DNA of 64,000 nt, from positions 124,001 to 188,000 of the forward strand of contig NZ_NEQV01000007.1 in the NCBI RefSeq assembly GCF_002799245.1. Direction: 5' to 3'. Origin of the DNA: Stenotrophomonas maltophilia (GTDB lineage Bacteria; Pseudomonadota; Gammaproteobacteria; Xanthomonadales; Xanthomonadaceae). The position numbers and the translations under genes were made by a program. Positions 1-10,882 of this stretch are shown piece by piece. The notes beneath the pieces were generated by a model, which saw nothing but the letters and a program-made list of their open reading frames with translations, was not told where the DNA came from and did no database searches. Within the stretch, counting starts at the first letter, position 1, and each line of letters starts with the position of its first letter.

Positions 1-2
1 GG

Positions 3-7
3 AGGAA
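3..7. repeat. Left target-site duplication AGGAA of the Tn501-type element
   Basis: The five bases AGGAA directly outside the left terminal repeat are repeated directly outside the right one at 8364-8368. Tn3-family elements generate 5-bp duplications, so the exact match marks one intact insertion event not since rearranged at its ends. Confidence 0.95.
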
Positions 8-45
8 GGGGGAACCGCAGAATTCGGAAAAAATCGTACGCTAAG
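8..45 (+). repeat. Left 38-bp terminal inverted repeat (IRL)
   Basis: It begins GGGGGAACCGCAG and ends CGTACGCTAAG. It matches the right end at 8326-8363 except at three adjacent positions (bases 6-8). The internal part, with AATTCGG followed by an A run, is of the Tn1721/Tn501 kind, which the tnpA of this element should recognise. Confidence 0.95.
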
Positions 46-87
46 CTAACGGTGTTCTCGTGACAGCTCTTTGACTAGGCTTTCTAA

Positions 88-125
88 GGGGTCGTCTCAG
101 AAAACGGAAAATAAAGCACGCTAAG
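88..125 (+). repeat. Internal 38-bp Tn21-type inverted-repeat relic
   Basis: This 38-bp stretch begins GGGGTCGTCTCAG and ends AAGCACGCTAAG, the sequence style of Tn21 ends, not of the outer ends of this element. It overlaps the 3' end of merR. Tn501 is known to carry such an internal repeat; it suggests that the mer module was once bounded by a different transposon end. Confidence 0.85.
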
Positions 126-555
126 GCATAGCCGAACCTGCCAAGCTTGCTCCACCCTGTAGTGACGCGATCAGCGGGCAGGAAACGTTCCCCCTTCGCG
201 CATGGCAGGCGCGCACCAACTCAGACAGCACGGCCTCCATGCGCGCCAGGTCAGCCATTTTCTCGCGCACGTCCTTGAGCTTGTGCTCGGCCAGACTGCT
301 GGCTTCCTCGCAATGGGTGCCATCCTCCAGCCGCAGCAGCTCGGCGATCTCATCCAGGCTGAAGCCCAGCCGCTGGGCTGATTTCACGAAGCGCACCCGC
401 GTTACATTCGCCTCGCCATAGCGGCGGATGCTGCCATAGGGCTTGTCAGGCTCCAGCAACAAGCCCTTGCGCTGATAGAAACGGATGGTCTCCACATTGA
501 CCCCGGCCGCCTTGGCGAAAACGCCAATGGTCAGGTTCTCCAAATTGTTTTCCAT
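121..555 (-). CDS. merR: MerR, mercury-responsive activator/repressor
   Basis: A 144-residue MerR-family regulator. An N-terminal winged-helix DNA-binding domain (residues about 10-80, with the [13 protein letters not shown] recognition region) is followed by a dimerisation helix. The three Hg-binding cysteines are present: one in GTHCEE (about residue 82) and two in [12 protein letters not shown] (about 117 and 126). The start at 555 was chosen because it gives the standard length; the longer upstream frame would run through the operator. It is transcribed divergently from merT across the shared operator at 561-591. It represses without Hg and activates by untwisting the promoter when Hg binds. 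Its 3' end overlaps the internal transposon repeat. Confidence 0.97.
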   Translation of the reverse strand: MENNLENLTIGVFAKAAGVNVETIRFYQRKGLLLEPDKPYGSIRRYGEANVTRVRFVKSAQRLGFSLDEIAELLRLEDGTHCEEASSLAEHKLKDVREKMADLARMEAVLSELVRACHARRGNVSCPLIASLQGGASLAGSAMP

Positions 556-560
556 ATCGC

Positions 561-591
561 TTGACTCCGTACATGAGTACGGAAGTAAGGT
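561..591 (+). promoter_or_regulatory. mer operator-promoter for merTPADE (19-bp spacer)
   Basis: A -35 box TTGACT (561-566) and a -10 box TAAGGT (586-591) are separated by 19 bp, the over-long spacer typical of MerR-activated promoters. Between them lies the dyad CCGTACATGAGTACGG, the MerR binding site. The merR start codon is only a few bases to the left, so MerR binding here also represses its own gene. Confidence 0.93.
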
Positions 592-626
592 TACGCTATC
601 CAATTTCAATTCGAAAGGACAAGCGC

Positions 627-977
627 ATGTCTGAACCAAAAACCGGGCGCGGCGCGCTCTTCACTGGAGGGCTTGCCGCCATCCTCGCCTCGGCTTGCTG
701 CCTCGGGCCGTTGGTTCTGATCGCCTTGGGGTTCAGCGGCGCTTGGATCGGCAACTTGGCGGTGTTGGAACCCTATCGCCCCATCTTTATCGGCGTGGCG
801 CTGGTGGCGTTGTTCTTCGCCTGGCGGCGCATCTACCGGCAGGCAGCGGCCTGCAAACCGGGTGAGGTCTGCGCGATTCCCCAAGTGCGAGCTACTTACA
901 AGCTCATTTTCTGGATCGTGGCCGCGCTGGTTCTGGTCGCGCTCGGATTTCCCTACGTCATGCCATTTTTCTACTGA
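627..977 (+). CDS. merT: MerT, inner-membrane mercuric ion transporter
   Basis: A 116-residue membrane protein with three hydrophobic segments. The first contains the vicinal pair in SACCLG (about residues 24-25), which receives Hg(II) from MerP; a second pair lies in the cytoplasmic loop, ACKPGEVC. It passes Hg(II) into the cytoplasm towards MerA. The start MSEPKTGRG was preferred over upstream codons in frame because AAAGGA precedes it and the length equals that of the family. It is the first gene of the merTPADE operon, 12 bp before merP. Confidence 0.96.
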   Translation: MSEPKTGRGALFTGGLAAILASACCLGPLVLIALGFSGAWIGNLAVLEPYRPIFIGVALVALFFAWRRIYRQAAACKPGEVCAIPQVRATYKLIFWIVAALVLVALGFPYVMPFFY

Positions 978-989
978 TCGGAGTTCACC

Positions 990-1265
990 ATGAAGAAACT
1001 GTTTGCCTCCCTCGCCCTCGCCGCCGTTGTTGCCCCCGTCTGGGCCGCCACCCAGACCGTCACGCTGTCCGTACCGGGCATGACCTGCTCCGCCTGCCCG
1101 ATCACTGTCAAGAAGGCGATTTCCAAGGTCGAAGGCGTCAGCAAAGTTGACGTGACTTTCGAGACACGCCAAGCGGTCGTCACCTTCGACGATGCCAAGA
1201 CCAGCGTGCAGAAGCTGACCAAGGCAACCGCAGACGCGGGCTATCCGTCCAGCGTCAAGCAGTGA
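990..1265 (+). CDS. merP: MerP, periplasmic mercuric-ion-binding protein
   Basis: A 91-residue protein with a cleavable signal peptide (MKKLFASLALAAVVAPVWA) and one heavy-metal-associated (HMA) ferredoxin-like domain. The metal site is GMTCSAC in the mature protein. It scavenges Hg(II) in the periplasm and hands it to MerT. A ribosome site resembling GGAG lies just upstream. Length and motif order are normal for the family. Confidence 0.96.
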   Translation: MKKLFASLALAAVVAPVWAATQTVTLSVPGMTCSACPITVKKAISKVEGVSKVDVTFETRQAVVTFDDAKTSVQKLTKATADAGYPSSVKQ

Positions 1266-1324
1266 GTCACTGAAAACGGCACCGCAGCACAACGGACGTC
1301 ATTGTCTGGCGCCACAAACGATAA

Positions 1325-3022
<1,698 letters not shown>

Positions 3023-3039
3023 GAAAAAGGAGGTGTTCA

Positions 3040-3405
3040 ATGAACGCCTACACGGTGTCCCGGCTGGCTCTTGATGCCGGGGTGAGCGTGCATATCGTGC
3101 GCGACTACCTGCTGCGCGGATTGCTGCGCCCGGTGGCGTGCACACCAGGCGGCTACGGCTTGTTCGATGACGCCGCCTTGCAACGGCTGTGCTTCGTGCG
3201 GGCGGCCTTCGAGGCGGGCATCGGCCTCGACGCGCTGGCGCGGCTGTGCCGGGCGCTGGATGCGGCGGACGGCGACGAAGCGGCCGCGCAGCTTGCCCTG
3301 CTGCGTCAGTTCGTCGAGCGTCGGCGCGAAGCGTTGGCCGATCTGGAAGTGCAGTTGGCCACCCTGCCGACCGAGCCGGCACAGCACGCGGAGAGTCTGC
3401 CATGA
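3040..3405 (+). CDS. merD: MerD, mer operon co-regulator
   Basis: A 121-residue MerR-like protein with an N-terminal helix-turn-helix ([19 protein letters not shown]) but without the MerR mercury-cysteine set. MerD binds the mer operator with MerR and is thought to return the operon to the repressed state once Hg is gone. The start at 3040 follows AAGGAGG, an excellent ribosome site, and is preferred over an in-frame ATG seven codons upstream. Its last codon and stop overlap the start of merE. Confidence 0.95.
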   Translation: MNAYTVSRLALDAGVSVHIVRDYLLRGLLRPVACTPGGYGLFDDAALQRLCFVRAAFEAGIGLDALARLCRALDAADGDEAAAQLALLRQFVERRREALADLEVQLATLPTEPAQHAESLP

Positions 3406-3638
3406 ACAACCCCGAGCGCTTGCCGTCCGAGACGCACAAACCGATCACCGGCTACCTGTGGGGCGGACTGGCTGTGCTGACTTGCCCCTGCCACCTGCCC
3501 ATCCTCGCTGTCGTGCTGGCCGGCACAACCGCCGGTGCTTTCCTCGGCGAGCATTGGGTCATCGCGGCGCTCGGTTTGACCGGCCTGTTCCTTCTGTCCC
3601 TGTCGCGGGCGTTGCGGGCATTCAGGGAAAGAGAATGA
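3402..3638 (+). CDS. merE: MerE, broad mercury transporter
   Basis: A 78-residue inner-membrane protein with two hydrophobic segments and the vicinal motif CPCHLP at the start of the first. MerE is reported to take up inorganic and methylmercury. Its ATG overlaps the stop codon of merD (ATGA), implying translational coupling, and its own stop overlaps the start of the next gene in the same way. Confidence 0.94.
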   Translation: MNNPERLPSETHKPITGYLWGGLAVLTCPCHLPILAVVLAGTTAGAFLGEHWVIAALGLTGLFLLSLSRALRAFRERE

Positions 3639-4624
3639 GCGCTTTCCGGCCGGATGGATGGACGACGCCGGAACTGGCCCAAGCGGTCGAGCGCGGGCAG
3701 CTTGAACTGCACTACCAGCCCGTCGTCGATCTGCGCAGTGGTGGGATTGTCGGCGCGGAAGCCCTGTTGCGCTGGCGTCATCCGACGCTTGGACTATTGC
3801 CACCGGGCCAGTTCCTGCCCGTGGTCGAATCGTCCGGCCTGATGCCTGAAATCGGCGCTTGGGTGCTGGGCGAAGCCTGCCGCCAGATGCGTGACTGGCG
3901 AATGCTGGCATGGCGACCGTTCCGGCTGGCCGTCAATGTTTCGGCGAGCCAAGTGGGACCGGACTTCGACGGGTGGGTAAAGGGCGTGCTGGCTGATGCC
4001 GAGTTGCCCGCCGAGTATCTCGAAATCGAGCTGACCGAATCGGTCGCGTTTGGTGATCCGGCGATCTTCCCCGCCCTGGACGCCTTGCGGCAGATCGGTG
4101 TGCGCTTCGCCGCCGATGACTTCGGGACGGGGTATTCCTGTCTGCAACATCTGAAGTGCTGCCCAATCAGCACGCTCAAGATCGACCAATCGTTTGTCGC
4201 CGGGCTCGCCAACGACCGCCGCGACCAAACCATCGTGCACACCGTGATTCAGCTTGCGCACGGGCTGGGCATGGATGTGGTGGCTGAAGGCGTGGAAACA
4301 TCGGCGAGTCTTGATCTATTGCGACAAGCGGACTGCGACACAGGACAAGGCTTCCTGTTCGCGAAGCCAATGCCGGCGGCGGCATTCGCCGTCTTCGTCA
4401 GTCAATGGAGGGGTGCCACCATGAATGCAAGTGACTCGACCACCACCAGTTGCTGCGTGTGCTGCAAGGAAATCCCGCTCGATGCCGCCTTCACCCCGGA
4501 AGGCGCGGAATACGTCGAGCACTTCTGCGGGTTGGAGTGTTATCAACGCTTCGAAGCGCGTGCCAAGACAGGGAACGAAACCGATGCCGATCCGAACGCC
4601 TGCGACTCGCTACCGTCAGATTGA
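3635..4624 (+). CDS. Urf2: EAL-domain protein with C-terminal DUF3330-like module
   Basis: A 329-residue protein. Residues about 10-255 form an EAL-type cyclic-di-GMP phosphodiesterase-like domain with LHYQPVVDL, an EALLRW signature, ELTES, a [10 protein letters not shown] loop and EGVE. The C-terminal part, from about residue 263, is Cys-rich ([20 protein letters not shown]) and resembles DUF3330. It overlaps merE by 4 bp and so is cotranscribed with mer, but it has no proven role in mercury resistance. The catalytic motifs look largely kept, so diguanylate turnover is possible but untested. Confidence 0.9.
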   Translation: MSAFRPDGWTTPELAQAVERGQLELHYQPVVDLRSGGIVGAEALLRWRHPTLGLLPPGQFLPVVESSGLMPEIGAWVLGEACRQMRDWRMLAWRPFRLAVNVSASQVGPDFDGWVKGVLADAELPAEYLEIELTESVAFGDPAIFPALDALRQIGVRFAADDFGTGYSCLQHLKCCPISTLKIDQSFVAGLANDRRDQTIVHTVIQLAHGLGMDVVAEGVETSASLDLLRQADCDTGQGFLFAKPMPAAAFAVFVSQWRGATMNASDSTTTSCCVCCKEIPLDAAFTPEGAEYVEHFCGLECYQRFEARAKTGNETDADPNACDSLPSD

Positions 4625-4799
4625 GGCATACCCTAACTGGATGTCAGGCAGGGCCGCGCCGCTTAGTCAGAATAGAGTCATCTTTCGCATTTTTTGACAC
4701 ATGCCTGCGAAGGTCATAGATTTCAGCCTGACAGAAACGGGGTTTGAGGCACAACGGAACAGAAGGAGCACTTAAGCCGCCTTCAACCAAGGAGACATC
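4625..4799 (+). other. Putative res site (resolution site) of the Tn501-type element
   Basis: The 175-bp non-coding stretch directly upstream of tnpR occupies the position of res in Tn21-group transposons. There TnpR binds three subsites, recombines cointegrates and represses the tnp genes. A+T-rich patches and TGTCAGGCAG / CCTGACAG half-sites are visible, but I did not define the three subsites base by base. Confidence 0.7.
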
Positions 4800-5360
4800 G
4801 TGCAGGGGCACCGCATCGGCTACGTCCGGGTCAGCAGCTTCGACCAGAACCCGGAACGCCAGCTGGAACAGACACAGGTGAGCAAGGTGTTCACCGACAA
4901 GGCATCGGGCAAGGACACCCAGCGCCCCCAGCTCGAAGCGCTGCTGAGCTTCGTCCGCGAAGGCGATACAGTGGTGGTGCACAGCATGGACCGGCTGGCC
5001 CGCAACCTCGATGACCTGCGTCGCTTGGTACAGAAGCTGACTCAACGCGGCGTGCGCATCGAGTTCCTGAAGGAGGGCCTGGTGTTCACTGGCGAGGACT
5101 CGCCGATGGCCAACCTGATGCTGTCGGTGATGGGGGCCTTCGCTGAGTTCGAGCGCGCCCTGATCCGCGAGCGGCAGCGTGAGGGCATCACCTTGGCCAA
5201 GCAGCGTGGCGCGTACCGGGGCCGCAAGAAAGCCCTGTCCGATGAGCAGGCTGCTACCCTGCGGCAGCGAGCGACGGCCGGCGAGCCCAAGGCGCAGCTT
5301 GCCCGCGAGTTCAACATCAGCCGGGAAACCCTCTACCAGTACCTCCGCACGGACGACTGA
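4800..5360 (+). CDS. tnpR: TnpR, serine resolvase
   Basis: A 186-residue serine recombinase that resolves transposition cointegrates at res. The N-terminal catalytic domain shows YVRVSSFDQN with the nucleophilic serine and MDRLARNLDDL; the C-terminal end is a helix-turn-helix (EFNISRETLYQYL). The start is GTG, supported by AGGAG seven bases upstream. The stop is followed after 3 bp by tnpA, so the two are cotranscribed. Confidence 0.97.
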   Translation: MQGHRIGYVRVSSFDQNPERQLEQTQVSKVFTDKASGKDTQRPQLEALLSFVREGDTVVVHSMDRLARNLDDLRRLVQKLTQRGVRIEFLKEGLVFTGEDSPMANLMLSVMGAFAEFERALIRERQREGITLAKQRGAYRGRKKALSDEQAATLRQRATAGEPKAQLAREFNISRETLYQYLRTDD

Positions 5361-5363
5361 CAC

Positions 5364-8330
5364 ATGCCGCGTCGCTTGATCCTCTCGGCCACGGAGCGGG
5401 GCACCCTGCTCGCGTTGCCAGAAAGCCAGGATGACCTGATCCGCTACTACACCTTCAACGACTCCGACCTGTCGCTGATCCGTCAGCGGCGCGGCGACGC
5501 CAACCGCCTCGGCTTCGCCGTGCAACTCTGCCTGCTGCGCTACCCCGGCTATGCGTTGGGCACTGACAGCGAGCTGCCCGAACCGGTCATCCTGTGGGTG
5601 GCCAAGCAAGTCCAGACCGATCCGGCGAGTTGGACGAAGTACGGCGAGCGCGATGTGACCCGTCGCGAGCACGCCCAGGAACTGCGCACCTACCTTCAAC
5701 TGGCCCCGTTCGGCCTGTCCGACTTCCGCGCCCTGGTGCGCGAGCTGACCGAACTGGCCCAGCAGACCGACAAGGGCTTGCTGCTGGCCGGCCAGGCGCT
5801 GGAGAGCCTGCGGCAGAAGCGACGCATCCTGCCGGCGTTGAGCGTGATCGACCGGGCTTGCTCGGAGGCCATTGCACGGGCCAATCGGCGGGTCTACCGC
5901 GCCCTGGTTGAACCGCTCACGGACTCGCATCGGGCCAAGCTGGACGAGCTGTTGAAGCTCAAGGCCGGCAGCAGCATCACCTGGTTGACCTGGCTGCGCC
6001 AGGCACCGCTGAAACCCAACTCTCGGCACATGCTTGAGCACATCGAGCGGCTGAAGACATTTCAGCTGGTGGACTTGCCCGAAGTCCTGGGCCGGCACAT
6101 CCACCAGAACCGCCTGCTCAAGCTGGCCCGCGAGGGTGGGCAGATGACGCCCAAAGACCTCGGCAAGTTCGAGCCGCAGCGGCGCTATGCGACCCTGGCC
6201 GCCGTGGTGCTGGAGAGCACTGCAACCGTGATTGATGAGCTGGTGGATCTGCACGACCGCATCCTAGTCAAGCTGTTCAGCGGCGCGAAGCACAAGCATC
6301 AGCAGCAGTTCCAGAAGCAGGGCAAGGCGATCAACGACAAGGTGCGCCTGTACTCCAAGATCGGCCAGGCGCTGCTGGAGGCCAAGGAAGCCGGCAGCGA
6401 CCCCTATGCCGCCATCGAGGCGGTGATCCCCTGGGACGAGTTCACCGAGAGCGTCAGCGAAGCCGAGCTGCTGGCCCGGCCGGAGGGCTTCGACCACCTG
6501 CACCTGGTCGGCGAGAACTTCGCCACCCTGCGCCGCTACACGCCGGCTCTGCTGGAGGTATTGGAGCTGCGCGCCGCCCCGGCCGCGCAGGGCGTGCTGG
6601 CAGCCGTGCAGACGCTGCGCGAGATGAACGCCGACAACCTGCGCAAGGTGCCGGCCGATGCTCCCACCGCCTTCATCAAGCCGCGCTGGAAGCCACTGGT
6701 GATCACCCCGGAAGGCCTCGACCGGCGCTTCTACGAAATCTGCGCCCTGTCCGAGCTGAAGAACGCCCTGCGCTCCGGCGACATCTGGGTCAAGGGCTCG
6801 CGGCAGTTCCGCGACTTCGACGACTACCTGCTGCCGGCCGAGAAGTTCGCCGCGCTCAAGCGGGAACAGGCCCTGCCGCTGGCGATCAACCCGAACAGCG
6901 ACCAGTATCTGGAAGAGCGCTTGCAGCTGCTGGACGAGCAGTTGGCCACTGTCGCCCGCCTGGCCAAGGACAACGAGCTGCCCGATGCCATCCTCACCGA
7001 GTCCGGGTTGAAGATCACCCCGCTGGATGCGGCGGTGCCGGATCGGGCGCAGGCGCTGATCGACCAGACCAGTCAGTTACTGCCGCGCATCAAGATCACC
7101 GAACTGCTGATGGACGTGGACGACTGGACGGGCTTCAGCCGCCACTTCACCCACCTGAAGGACGGGGCCGAGGCCAAAGACCGGACGTTGCTGCTGTCCG
7201 CGATCCTCGGTGATGCGATCAACCTCGGGCTGACCAAGATGGCCGAGTCGAGCCCCGGTCTGACCTACGCCAAGCTGTCCTGGCTGCAAGCCTGGCACAT
7301 CCGCGACGAGACCTATTCGGCGGCCCTGGCCGAGCTGGTCAACCACCAGTACCAGCATGCCTTCGCCGCCCACTGGGGCGACGGCACCACCTCATCCTCC
7401 GATGGCCAGCGTTTCCGGGCTGGCGGCCGGGGCGAGAGCACCAGACACGTCAACCCGAAGTACGGCAGTGAGCCGGGACGGCTGTTCTACACCCATATCT
7501 CCGACCAGTACGCGCCGTTCAGCACCCGCGTGGTGAATGTCGGCGTGCGCGATTCCACCTATGTGCTCGACGGCCTGCTGTACCACGAGTCCGACCTGCG
7601 GATCGAGGAGCACTACACCGACACGGCCGGCTTCACCGATCACGTCTTCGCCCTGATGCACCTGCTGGGCTTCCGTTTCGCGCCGCGCATCCGCGACCTC
7701 GGCGAAACCAAGCTGTACGTGCCGCAGGGCGTGCAGACCTACCCGACGCTGCGGCCGCTGATCGGCGGCACCCTGAACATCAAGCACGTCCGCGCCCATT
7801 GGGACGACATCCTGCGCCTGGCCAGCTCGATCAAACAGGGCACCGTCACTGCCTCGCTGATGCTGCGCAAGCTCGGCAGCTATCCGCGCCAGAACGGCCT
7901 GGCCGTGGCCCTGCGCGAGCTGGGCCGGATCGAACGCACGCTGTTCATCCTAGACTGGCTGCAAAGTGTTGAGCTGCGCCGCCGCGTGCATGCCGGCCTG
8001 AACAAAGGTGAGGCGCGCAACTCGCTGGCCAGGGCGGTGTTCTTCAACCGCCTTGGGGAAATCAGGGATCGGAGCTTCGAGCAGCAGCGCTACCGGGCCA
8101 GCGGCCTCAACCTGGTGACGGCGGCTATCGTGCTGTGGAACACGGTGTACCTGGAGCGCGCCACCCAGGGGTTGGTCGAGGCCGGCAAGCCGGTGGACGG
8201 CGAGCTGCTGCAATTCCTGTCGCCGCTGGGCTGGGAGCACATCAACCTCACCGGCGATTACGTCTGGCGGCAGAGCCGCAGACTGGAAGACGGGAAGTTT
8301 CGGCCCCTACGGATGCCCGGAAAACCTTAG
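5364..8330 (+). CDS. tnpA: TnpA, Tn3-family transposase (Tn501 group)
   Basis: A 988-residue Tn3-family DDE transposase, the standard length. The N-terminal DUF4158-like DNA-binding region is followed by the RNase H-like catalytic domain; candidate acidic residues lie in [19 protein letters not shown] and NKGEARNS. It carries out replicative transposition. The stop codon at 8328-8330 lies inside the right terminal repeat, usual for the family. The frame is uninterrupted, so the element should be autonomous. Confidence 0.97.
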   Translation: MPRRLILSATERGTLLALPESQDDLIRYYTFNDSDLSLIRQRRGDANRLGFAVQLCLLRYPGYALGTDSELPEPVILWVAKQVQTDPASWTKYGERDVTRREHAQELRTYLQLAPFGLSDFRALVRELTELAQQTDKGLLLAGQALESLRQKRRILPALSVIDRACSEAIARANRRVYRALVEPLTDSHRAKLDELLKLKAGSSITWLTWLRQAPLKPNSRHMLEHIERLKTFQLVDLPEVLGRHIHQNRLLKLAREGGQMTPKDLGKFEPQRRYATLAAVVLESTATVIDELVDLHDRILVKLFSGAKHKHQQQFQKQGKAINDKVRLYSKIGQALLEAKEAGSDPYAAIEAVIPWDEFTESVSEAELLARPEGFDHLHLVGENFATLRRYTPALLEVLELRAAPAAQGVLAAVQTLREMNADNLRKVPADAPTAFIKPRWKPLVITPEGLDRRFYEICALSELKNALRSGDIWVKGSRQFRDFDDYLLPAEKFAALKREQALPLAINPNSDQYLEERLQLLDEQLATVARLAKDNELPDAILTESGLKITPLDAAVPDRAQALIDQTSQLLPRIKITELLMDVDDWTGFSRHFTHLKDGAEAKDRTLLLSAILGDAINLGLTKMAESSPGLTYAKLSWLQAWHIRDETYSAALAELVNHQYQHAFAAHWGDGTTSSSDGQRFRAGGRGESTRHVNPKYGSEPGRLFYTHISDQYAPFSTRVVNVGVRDSTYVLDGLLYHESDLRIEEHYTDTAGFTDHVFALMHLLGFRFAPRIRDLGETKLYVPQGVQTYPTLRPLIGGTLNIKHVRAHWDDILRLASSIKQGTVTASLMLRKLGSYPRQNGLAVALRELGRIERTLFILDWLQSVELRRRVHAGLNKGEARNSLARAVFFNRLGEIRDRSFEQQRYRASGLNLVTAAIVLWNTVYLERATQGLVEAGKPVDGELLQFLSPLGWEHINLTGDYVWRQSRRLEDGKFRPLRMPGKP

Positions 8331-8363
8331 CGTACGATTTTTTCCGAATTCTGCGAGCCCCCC
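8326..8363 (-). repeat. Right 38-bp terminal inverted repeat (IRR)
   Basis: Read on the minus strand it begins GGGGGGCTCGCAG and ends CGTACGCTAAG. It matches IRL at 8-45 at 35 of 38 positions. It overlaps the last codons of tnpA. Confidence 0.95.
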
Positions 8364-8368
8364 AGGAA
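8364..8368. repeat. Right target-site duplication AGGAA
   Basis: This is identical to bases 3-7, outside the left end of the element. Confidence 0.95.
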
Positions 8369-8527
8369 GAATTGCGTAGACCCGCGCGCAGCAAGCACTA
8401 CGTTGTGCTGAGGGATCAGCAGCAGCTTTGCCCCCGCGGAATACGCCCCTGTGAGAGCATCCTCTGCCAGGGTATCCGCTGCGACGACGAGGTGGTCACG
8501 AGTGAGGAGAACGTTGAGGATGCTCAT
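8364..8527 (-). pseudogene. 5' part of a small gene interrupted by the Tn501-type insertion
   Basis: From an ATG at 8527 the minus strand encodes MSILNVLLTRDHLVVAADT and continues for about 54 residues, with GAKLLLIPQHNVVLAARG, ending where the transposon begins. The mixture of a short beta strand, VAADT and repeated V/L strands is reminiscent of Ntn-hydrolase/proteasome-like proteins of Xanthomonadaceae, recalled only loosely. The rest of the gene should lie to the left of base 3, outside the window. The frame runs directly into the element, so the native protein is truncated. Confidence 0.6.
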
Positions 8528-9147
8528 TGCGGGATCGTCTAGACGTTTGCAGACTATCGCCTTCCCCTCCCCTCCTGTCCAGACTGCTATGGCCTCCGCG
8601 ATCACACAAATTCTTGGTCGCCCCAATGCTTGCGAGAACGCACTTGAGATACGCCGCGGCTACCTCAAGGCGATGGAAGATGCGCTGCGGGTTTCGCTTC
8701 TGATCCACCAAGATCCAAGGCTTCTGTTCGACACGTGGGCCAGACTGCTCCCCTTGATCGCTCAAAGCCACGAGAGTGACGGCAGCCAGCCATTTGCGAC
8801 CGGGATCGTCCGCTCGCGCGATCATGGATCCCGGCGGTTGGCTGGCTGAGCGTATGGTTGCAATATAGGAAGCAATCGCGCGCGGACCAGAACGCTGTTC
8901 ATCGCAGACATTCTTAGGGTGCCATTGCAGAGATTTCAGCTTTTGAGGAATAAAATTTCAGTGCAAGACGGTCCATTGCAGAAAAATTTGACTTGCGACT
9001 GACGCAACGCAGAAATTGCTGATGCACGGATGATGCAATGCAGAGATTACCGGCTAACAGATGCTGCAGCCCAGCCAGCCAACTGAGGGCTTTGCCCGAT
9101 GGACGAGCCGTTACTCTTGCCTGCAGATCACGATTCTAGGATGACTT
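8528..9147. other. Non-coding stretch upstream of the DUF6988-like gene
   Basis: I see no convincing gene in these 620 bases. Open frames exist on both strands at 8496-8849, but they overlap each other antisense, lack ribosome sites and resemble no family I know. The right half (8901-9048) is richer in A+T and carries a phased repeat, listed separately. Confidence 0.5.
8901..9048 (+). repeat. Five phased copies of a degenerate A-W-Y-GCAGA-N-ATT motif
   Basis: The copies are ATCGCAGACATT (8901), ATTGCAGAGATT (8924), ATTGCAGAAAAATT (8975), AACGCAGAAATT (9006) and AATGCAGAGATT (9037). Start-to-start spacing is 23, 51, 31 and 31 bp, close to whole turns of the helix, so all copies face the same side of the DNA. 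They lie 100-250 bp upstream of the gene at 9148. A regulator array, transposase-binding sites at an element end, or iterons are possible; the sequence alone does not decide. Confidence 0.6.
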
Positions 9148-9813
9148 GTGCCTCAATCGGCTGACCAGGATCGGGCGTCTGTGCTGGAGGGCTCCTTAGA
9201 GCTCTTGGGTGAAATTCGAGCCGCTTGGATGGAGATAGAGCATGGACGTGACCGAAGATCGACGGCGGTGGCGGCACTTTGCCAGATGTCCCTTGATCAC
9301 GCCGTGGCAGTACAGTCCCTGATCGCTACTCTGCCCCAGTCAGCAATCTCGCTGGTCCGGCCCCAGTATGAGGCCCTCGTGCGTGCAACCTGGGCATGTT
9401 ATGCAGCTACCGACACCGACATCGAGAAGCTTCTTGCGCCCCTGACTCTGGAGAGTCAGCAAGCGGCAAAGAGGCTCCCTGGCGTTCAGGACATGCTCGT
9501 AAAGCTTGAGTCCTCTGGGCCCCGAGGAGCATCACAGTTGTTGGGCAGAGCCAGACAATGCCTTTATGTCGGCTTGAACTCCTATCTCCATGCCGGGATT
9601 CACCCCTTGGCAAGGCAGTTAAATGGCTACCCGGGCGCGCTTCTGGCGGGGGTGGCCATGAACAGCAATGCGCTTGCCATGCTAACCCTTCTGAATCTGG
9701 CGCACCTGTGGCCAGGCGAACCAGTTCTGGCATGGATGAATGCACTGCATCATCAATTTGGGGGTGTTTTGCCAGAGTTGGAGCCATTGACCCCCCATCA
9801 GCCCTCGCCATAG
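9148..9813 (+). CDS. DUF6988-like hypothetical protein
   Basis: A 221-residue alpha-helical soluble protein resembling the DUF6988 family of Xanthomonadaceae (recalled, no search made). It has no signal peptide or membrane segment. The motif region QYEALVRATWACYAATD and the C-terminal NALHHQFGG are the most family-like parts. The start is a GTG at 9148 with no strong ribosome site. A decayed copy of its residue-40-to-80 region lies at 10745-10882, so the locus was duplicated. Function unknown. Confidence 0.6.
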   Translation: MPQSADQDRASVLEGSLELLGEIRAAWMEIEHGRDRRSTAVAALCQMSLDHAVAVQSLIATLPQSAISLVRPQYEALVRATWACYAATDTDIEKLLAPLTLESQQAAKRLPGVQDMLVKLESSGPRGASQLLGRARQCLYVGLNSYLHAGIHPLARQLNGYPGALLAGVAMNSNALAMLTLLNLAHLWPGEPVLAWMNALHHQFGGVLPELEPLTPHQPSP

Positions 9814-10055
9814 AGCTGTCCCGGATCGCCTGCGCGTCTAGGGTGGGGTCTGTGGTGAGTGACTAGGCAGTTGGGCCTCGCCCCCCTCTGGGGGCACGGG
9901 GAGAACATCACGGGCGCATAAGCAGTTGCCCCGGATTTCTCGTTGGGGCAAGTCCTGGCAGTTGATCTGTGTCGGGGGCCTGTCGGGCGACTGTCATGTT
10001 TCCAAGTTCGGCACCCTCCTAATCTGGGCTCCCTACCCCTCCGGAGTTATCTTCT

Positions 10056-10730
10056 ATGACCACCAAGACCCCGCCTCGCCTGCTTACCGCTGCTGAGGTT
10101 GGCGCCTGCATTCGCCAGTTCCGCCAGTTGCGTCATTGGTCGCAAGAACAATTGGCCGAGATCTCGGGCCTGAACGTGCGAACAGTTCAGCGGGTTGAGC
10201 AGGGTGACTCGGCCAGTTTCGACACCCGTCGCGCACTGGCGCGCGCCTTCGATTTCAATGACATCGATGCACTCAACAAGCCTTTCTCGCTGCCGACAGA
10301 CGAGGAACTGCAGGCGGCGCAAGCGCAGTTTGAGCGCGACTACATCACCCTGGCGGTGTCCCCGCTTGCTGCTGGGCGCGAGCTGGCCAGCCTGATCGTT
10401 TCGTGCGACATGGATCTGTCCGAACCGGCTTTCGAGCTGTCGCGCGAGGCGGCGAGCGAGTTTGCTGCACTGGTCGACTACTACCGTGAGTATCGCGACT
10501 GCCAAGACCTGTATTCAGAAGTCGACAAGCTAGACATCTACGACGGGCTGCAGCAGCGCATTGAGGTCCTGCGGGAACTGGGAGTATCACTGTCGCACGG
10601 TCAGCGTAAGGTCGTCATTCGGATGGGCTCAGGTATGCCGATGGATGCCACGGTCCTGTACGTCGTGGCGTTTCGCCTCGGCCACGAGTGCAGTCAGATC
10701 GTAACTCCTAAGGCAGCACGCATCGGCTGA
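10056..10730 (+). CDS. XRE-family helix-turn-helix protein with long C-terminal domain
   Basis: A 224-residue protein. Residues about 13-70 form an XRE/Cro helix-turn-helix (RQLRHWSQEQLAEISGLNVRTVQRVEQG). The remaining 150 residues are acidic and helical and do not match a domain I recognise. CCGGAG lies about 10 bases before the ATG. Similar transcription factors in Xanthomonads sit beside DUF6988-type genes, but no target is evident here. It is flanked by the intact and the decayed DUF6988 copies. Confidence 0.8.
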   Translation: MTTKTPPRLLTAAEVGACIRQFRQLRHWSQEQLAEISGLNVRTVQRVEQGDSASFDTRRALARAFDFNDIDALNKPFSLPTDEELQAAQAQFERDYITLAVSPLAAGRELASLIVSCDMDLSEPAFELSREAASEFAALVDYYREYRDCQDLYSEVDKLDIYDGLQQRIEVLRELGVSLSHGQRKVVIRMGSGMPMDATVLYVVAFRLGHECSQIVTPKAARIG

Positions 10731-10744
10731 GTCAGCATTCATTA

Positions 10745-10882
10745 GATCGATAGTGGTGGCGATACATCTGACAGATGTCTATTGATCGCGCCGTCGCAGT
10801 ACAGTCCCTGGAGGTTGCCCTGCCTTAGTCAGCGATAGCGCTGGTCCGGCCCCAGCACAAGACCCTGATTCGTGCGACAGCA
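10745..10882 (+). pseudogene. Decayed partial copy of the DUF6988-like gene
   Basis: About 138 bases align over their whole length with 9257-9395 inside the intact gene at 9148, including CAGTACAGTCCCTG and CGCTGGTCCGGCCCCAG, at roughly three quarters identity by eye. The codon CAG in the intact copy (...CCC CAG TCA...) is TAG here, and no start or remaining body is present. It is a duplication relic separated from its parent by the XRE gene. Confidence 0.8.

Noticed and set aside
3167..3634. Upstream extension of the urf2 frame
   Set aside because: The extension runs through merD and merE in another frame; the ATG at 3635 gives the expected protein length.
4644..6254. Long minus-strand frame (about 536 codons) across res, tnpR and tnpA
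   Set aside because: It is antisense to tnpR and tnpA; its composition is that of a shadow frame.
8451..8849. Plus-strand frame with a protein-like stretch (ENALEIRRGYLKAMEDALRV)
   Set aside because: It overlaps an equally open minus-strand frame and the interrupted gene; no ribosome site or family resemblance.
9846..9862. GGGGTCTGTGG string as the left terminal repeat of the second Tn3 element
   Set aside because: Only the first nine bases agree with the reverse complement of the candidate right end; the following bases diverge.
9878..9893. GCCCCCCTCTGGGGGC hairpin after the DUF6988-like gene
   Set aside because: Short stem in GC-rich sequence without a T tract; may be chance.
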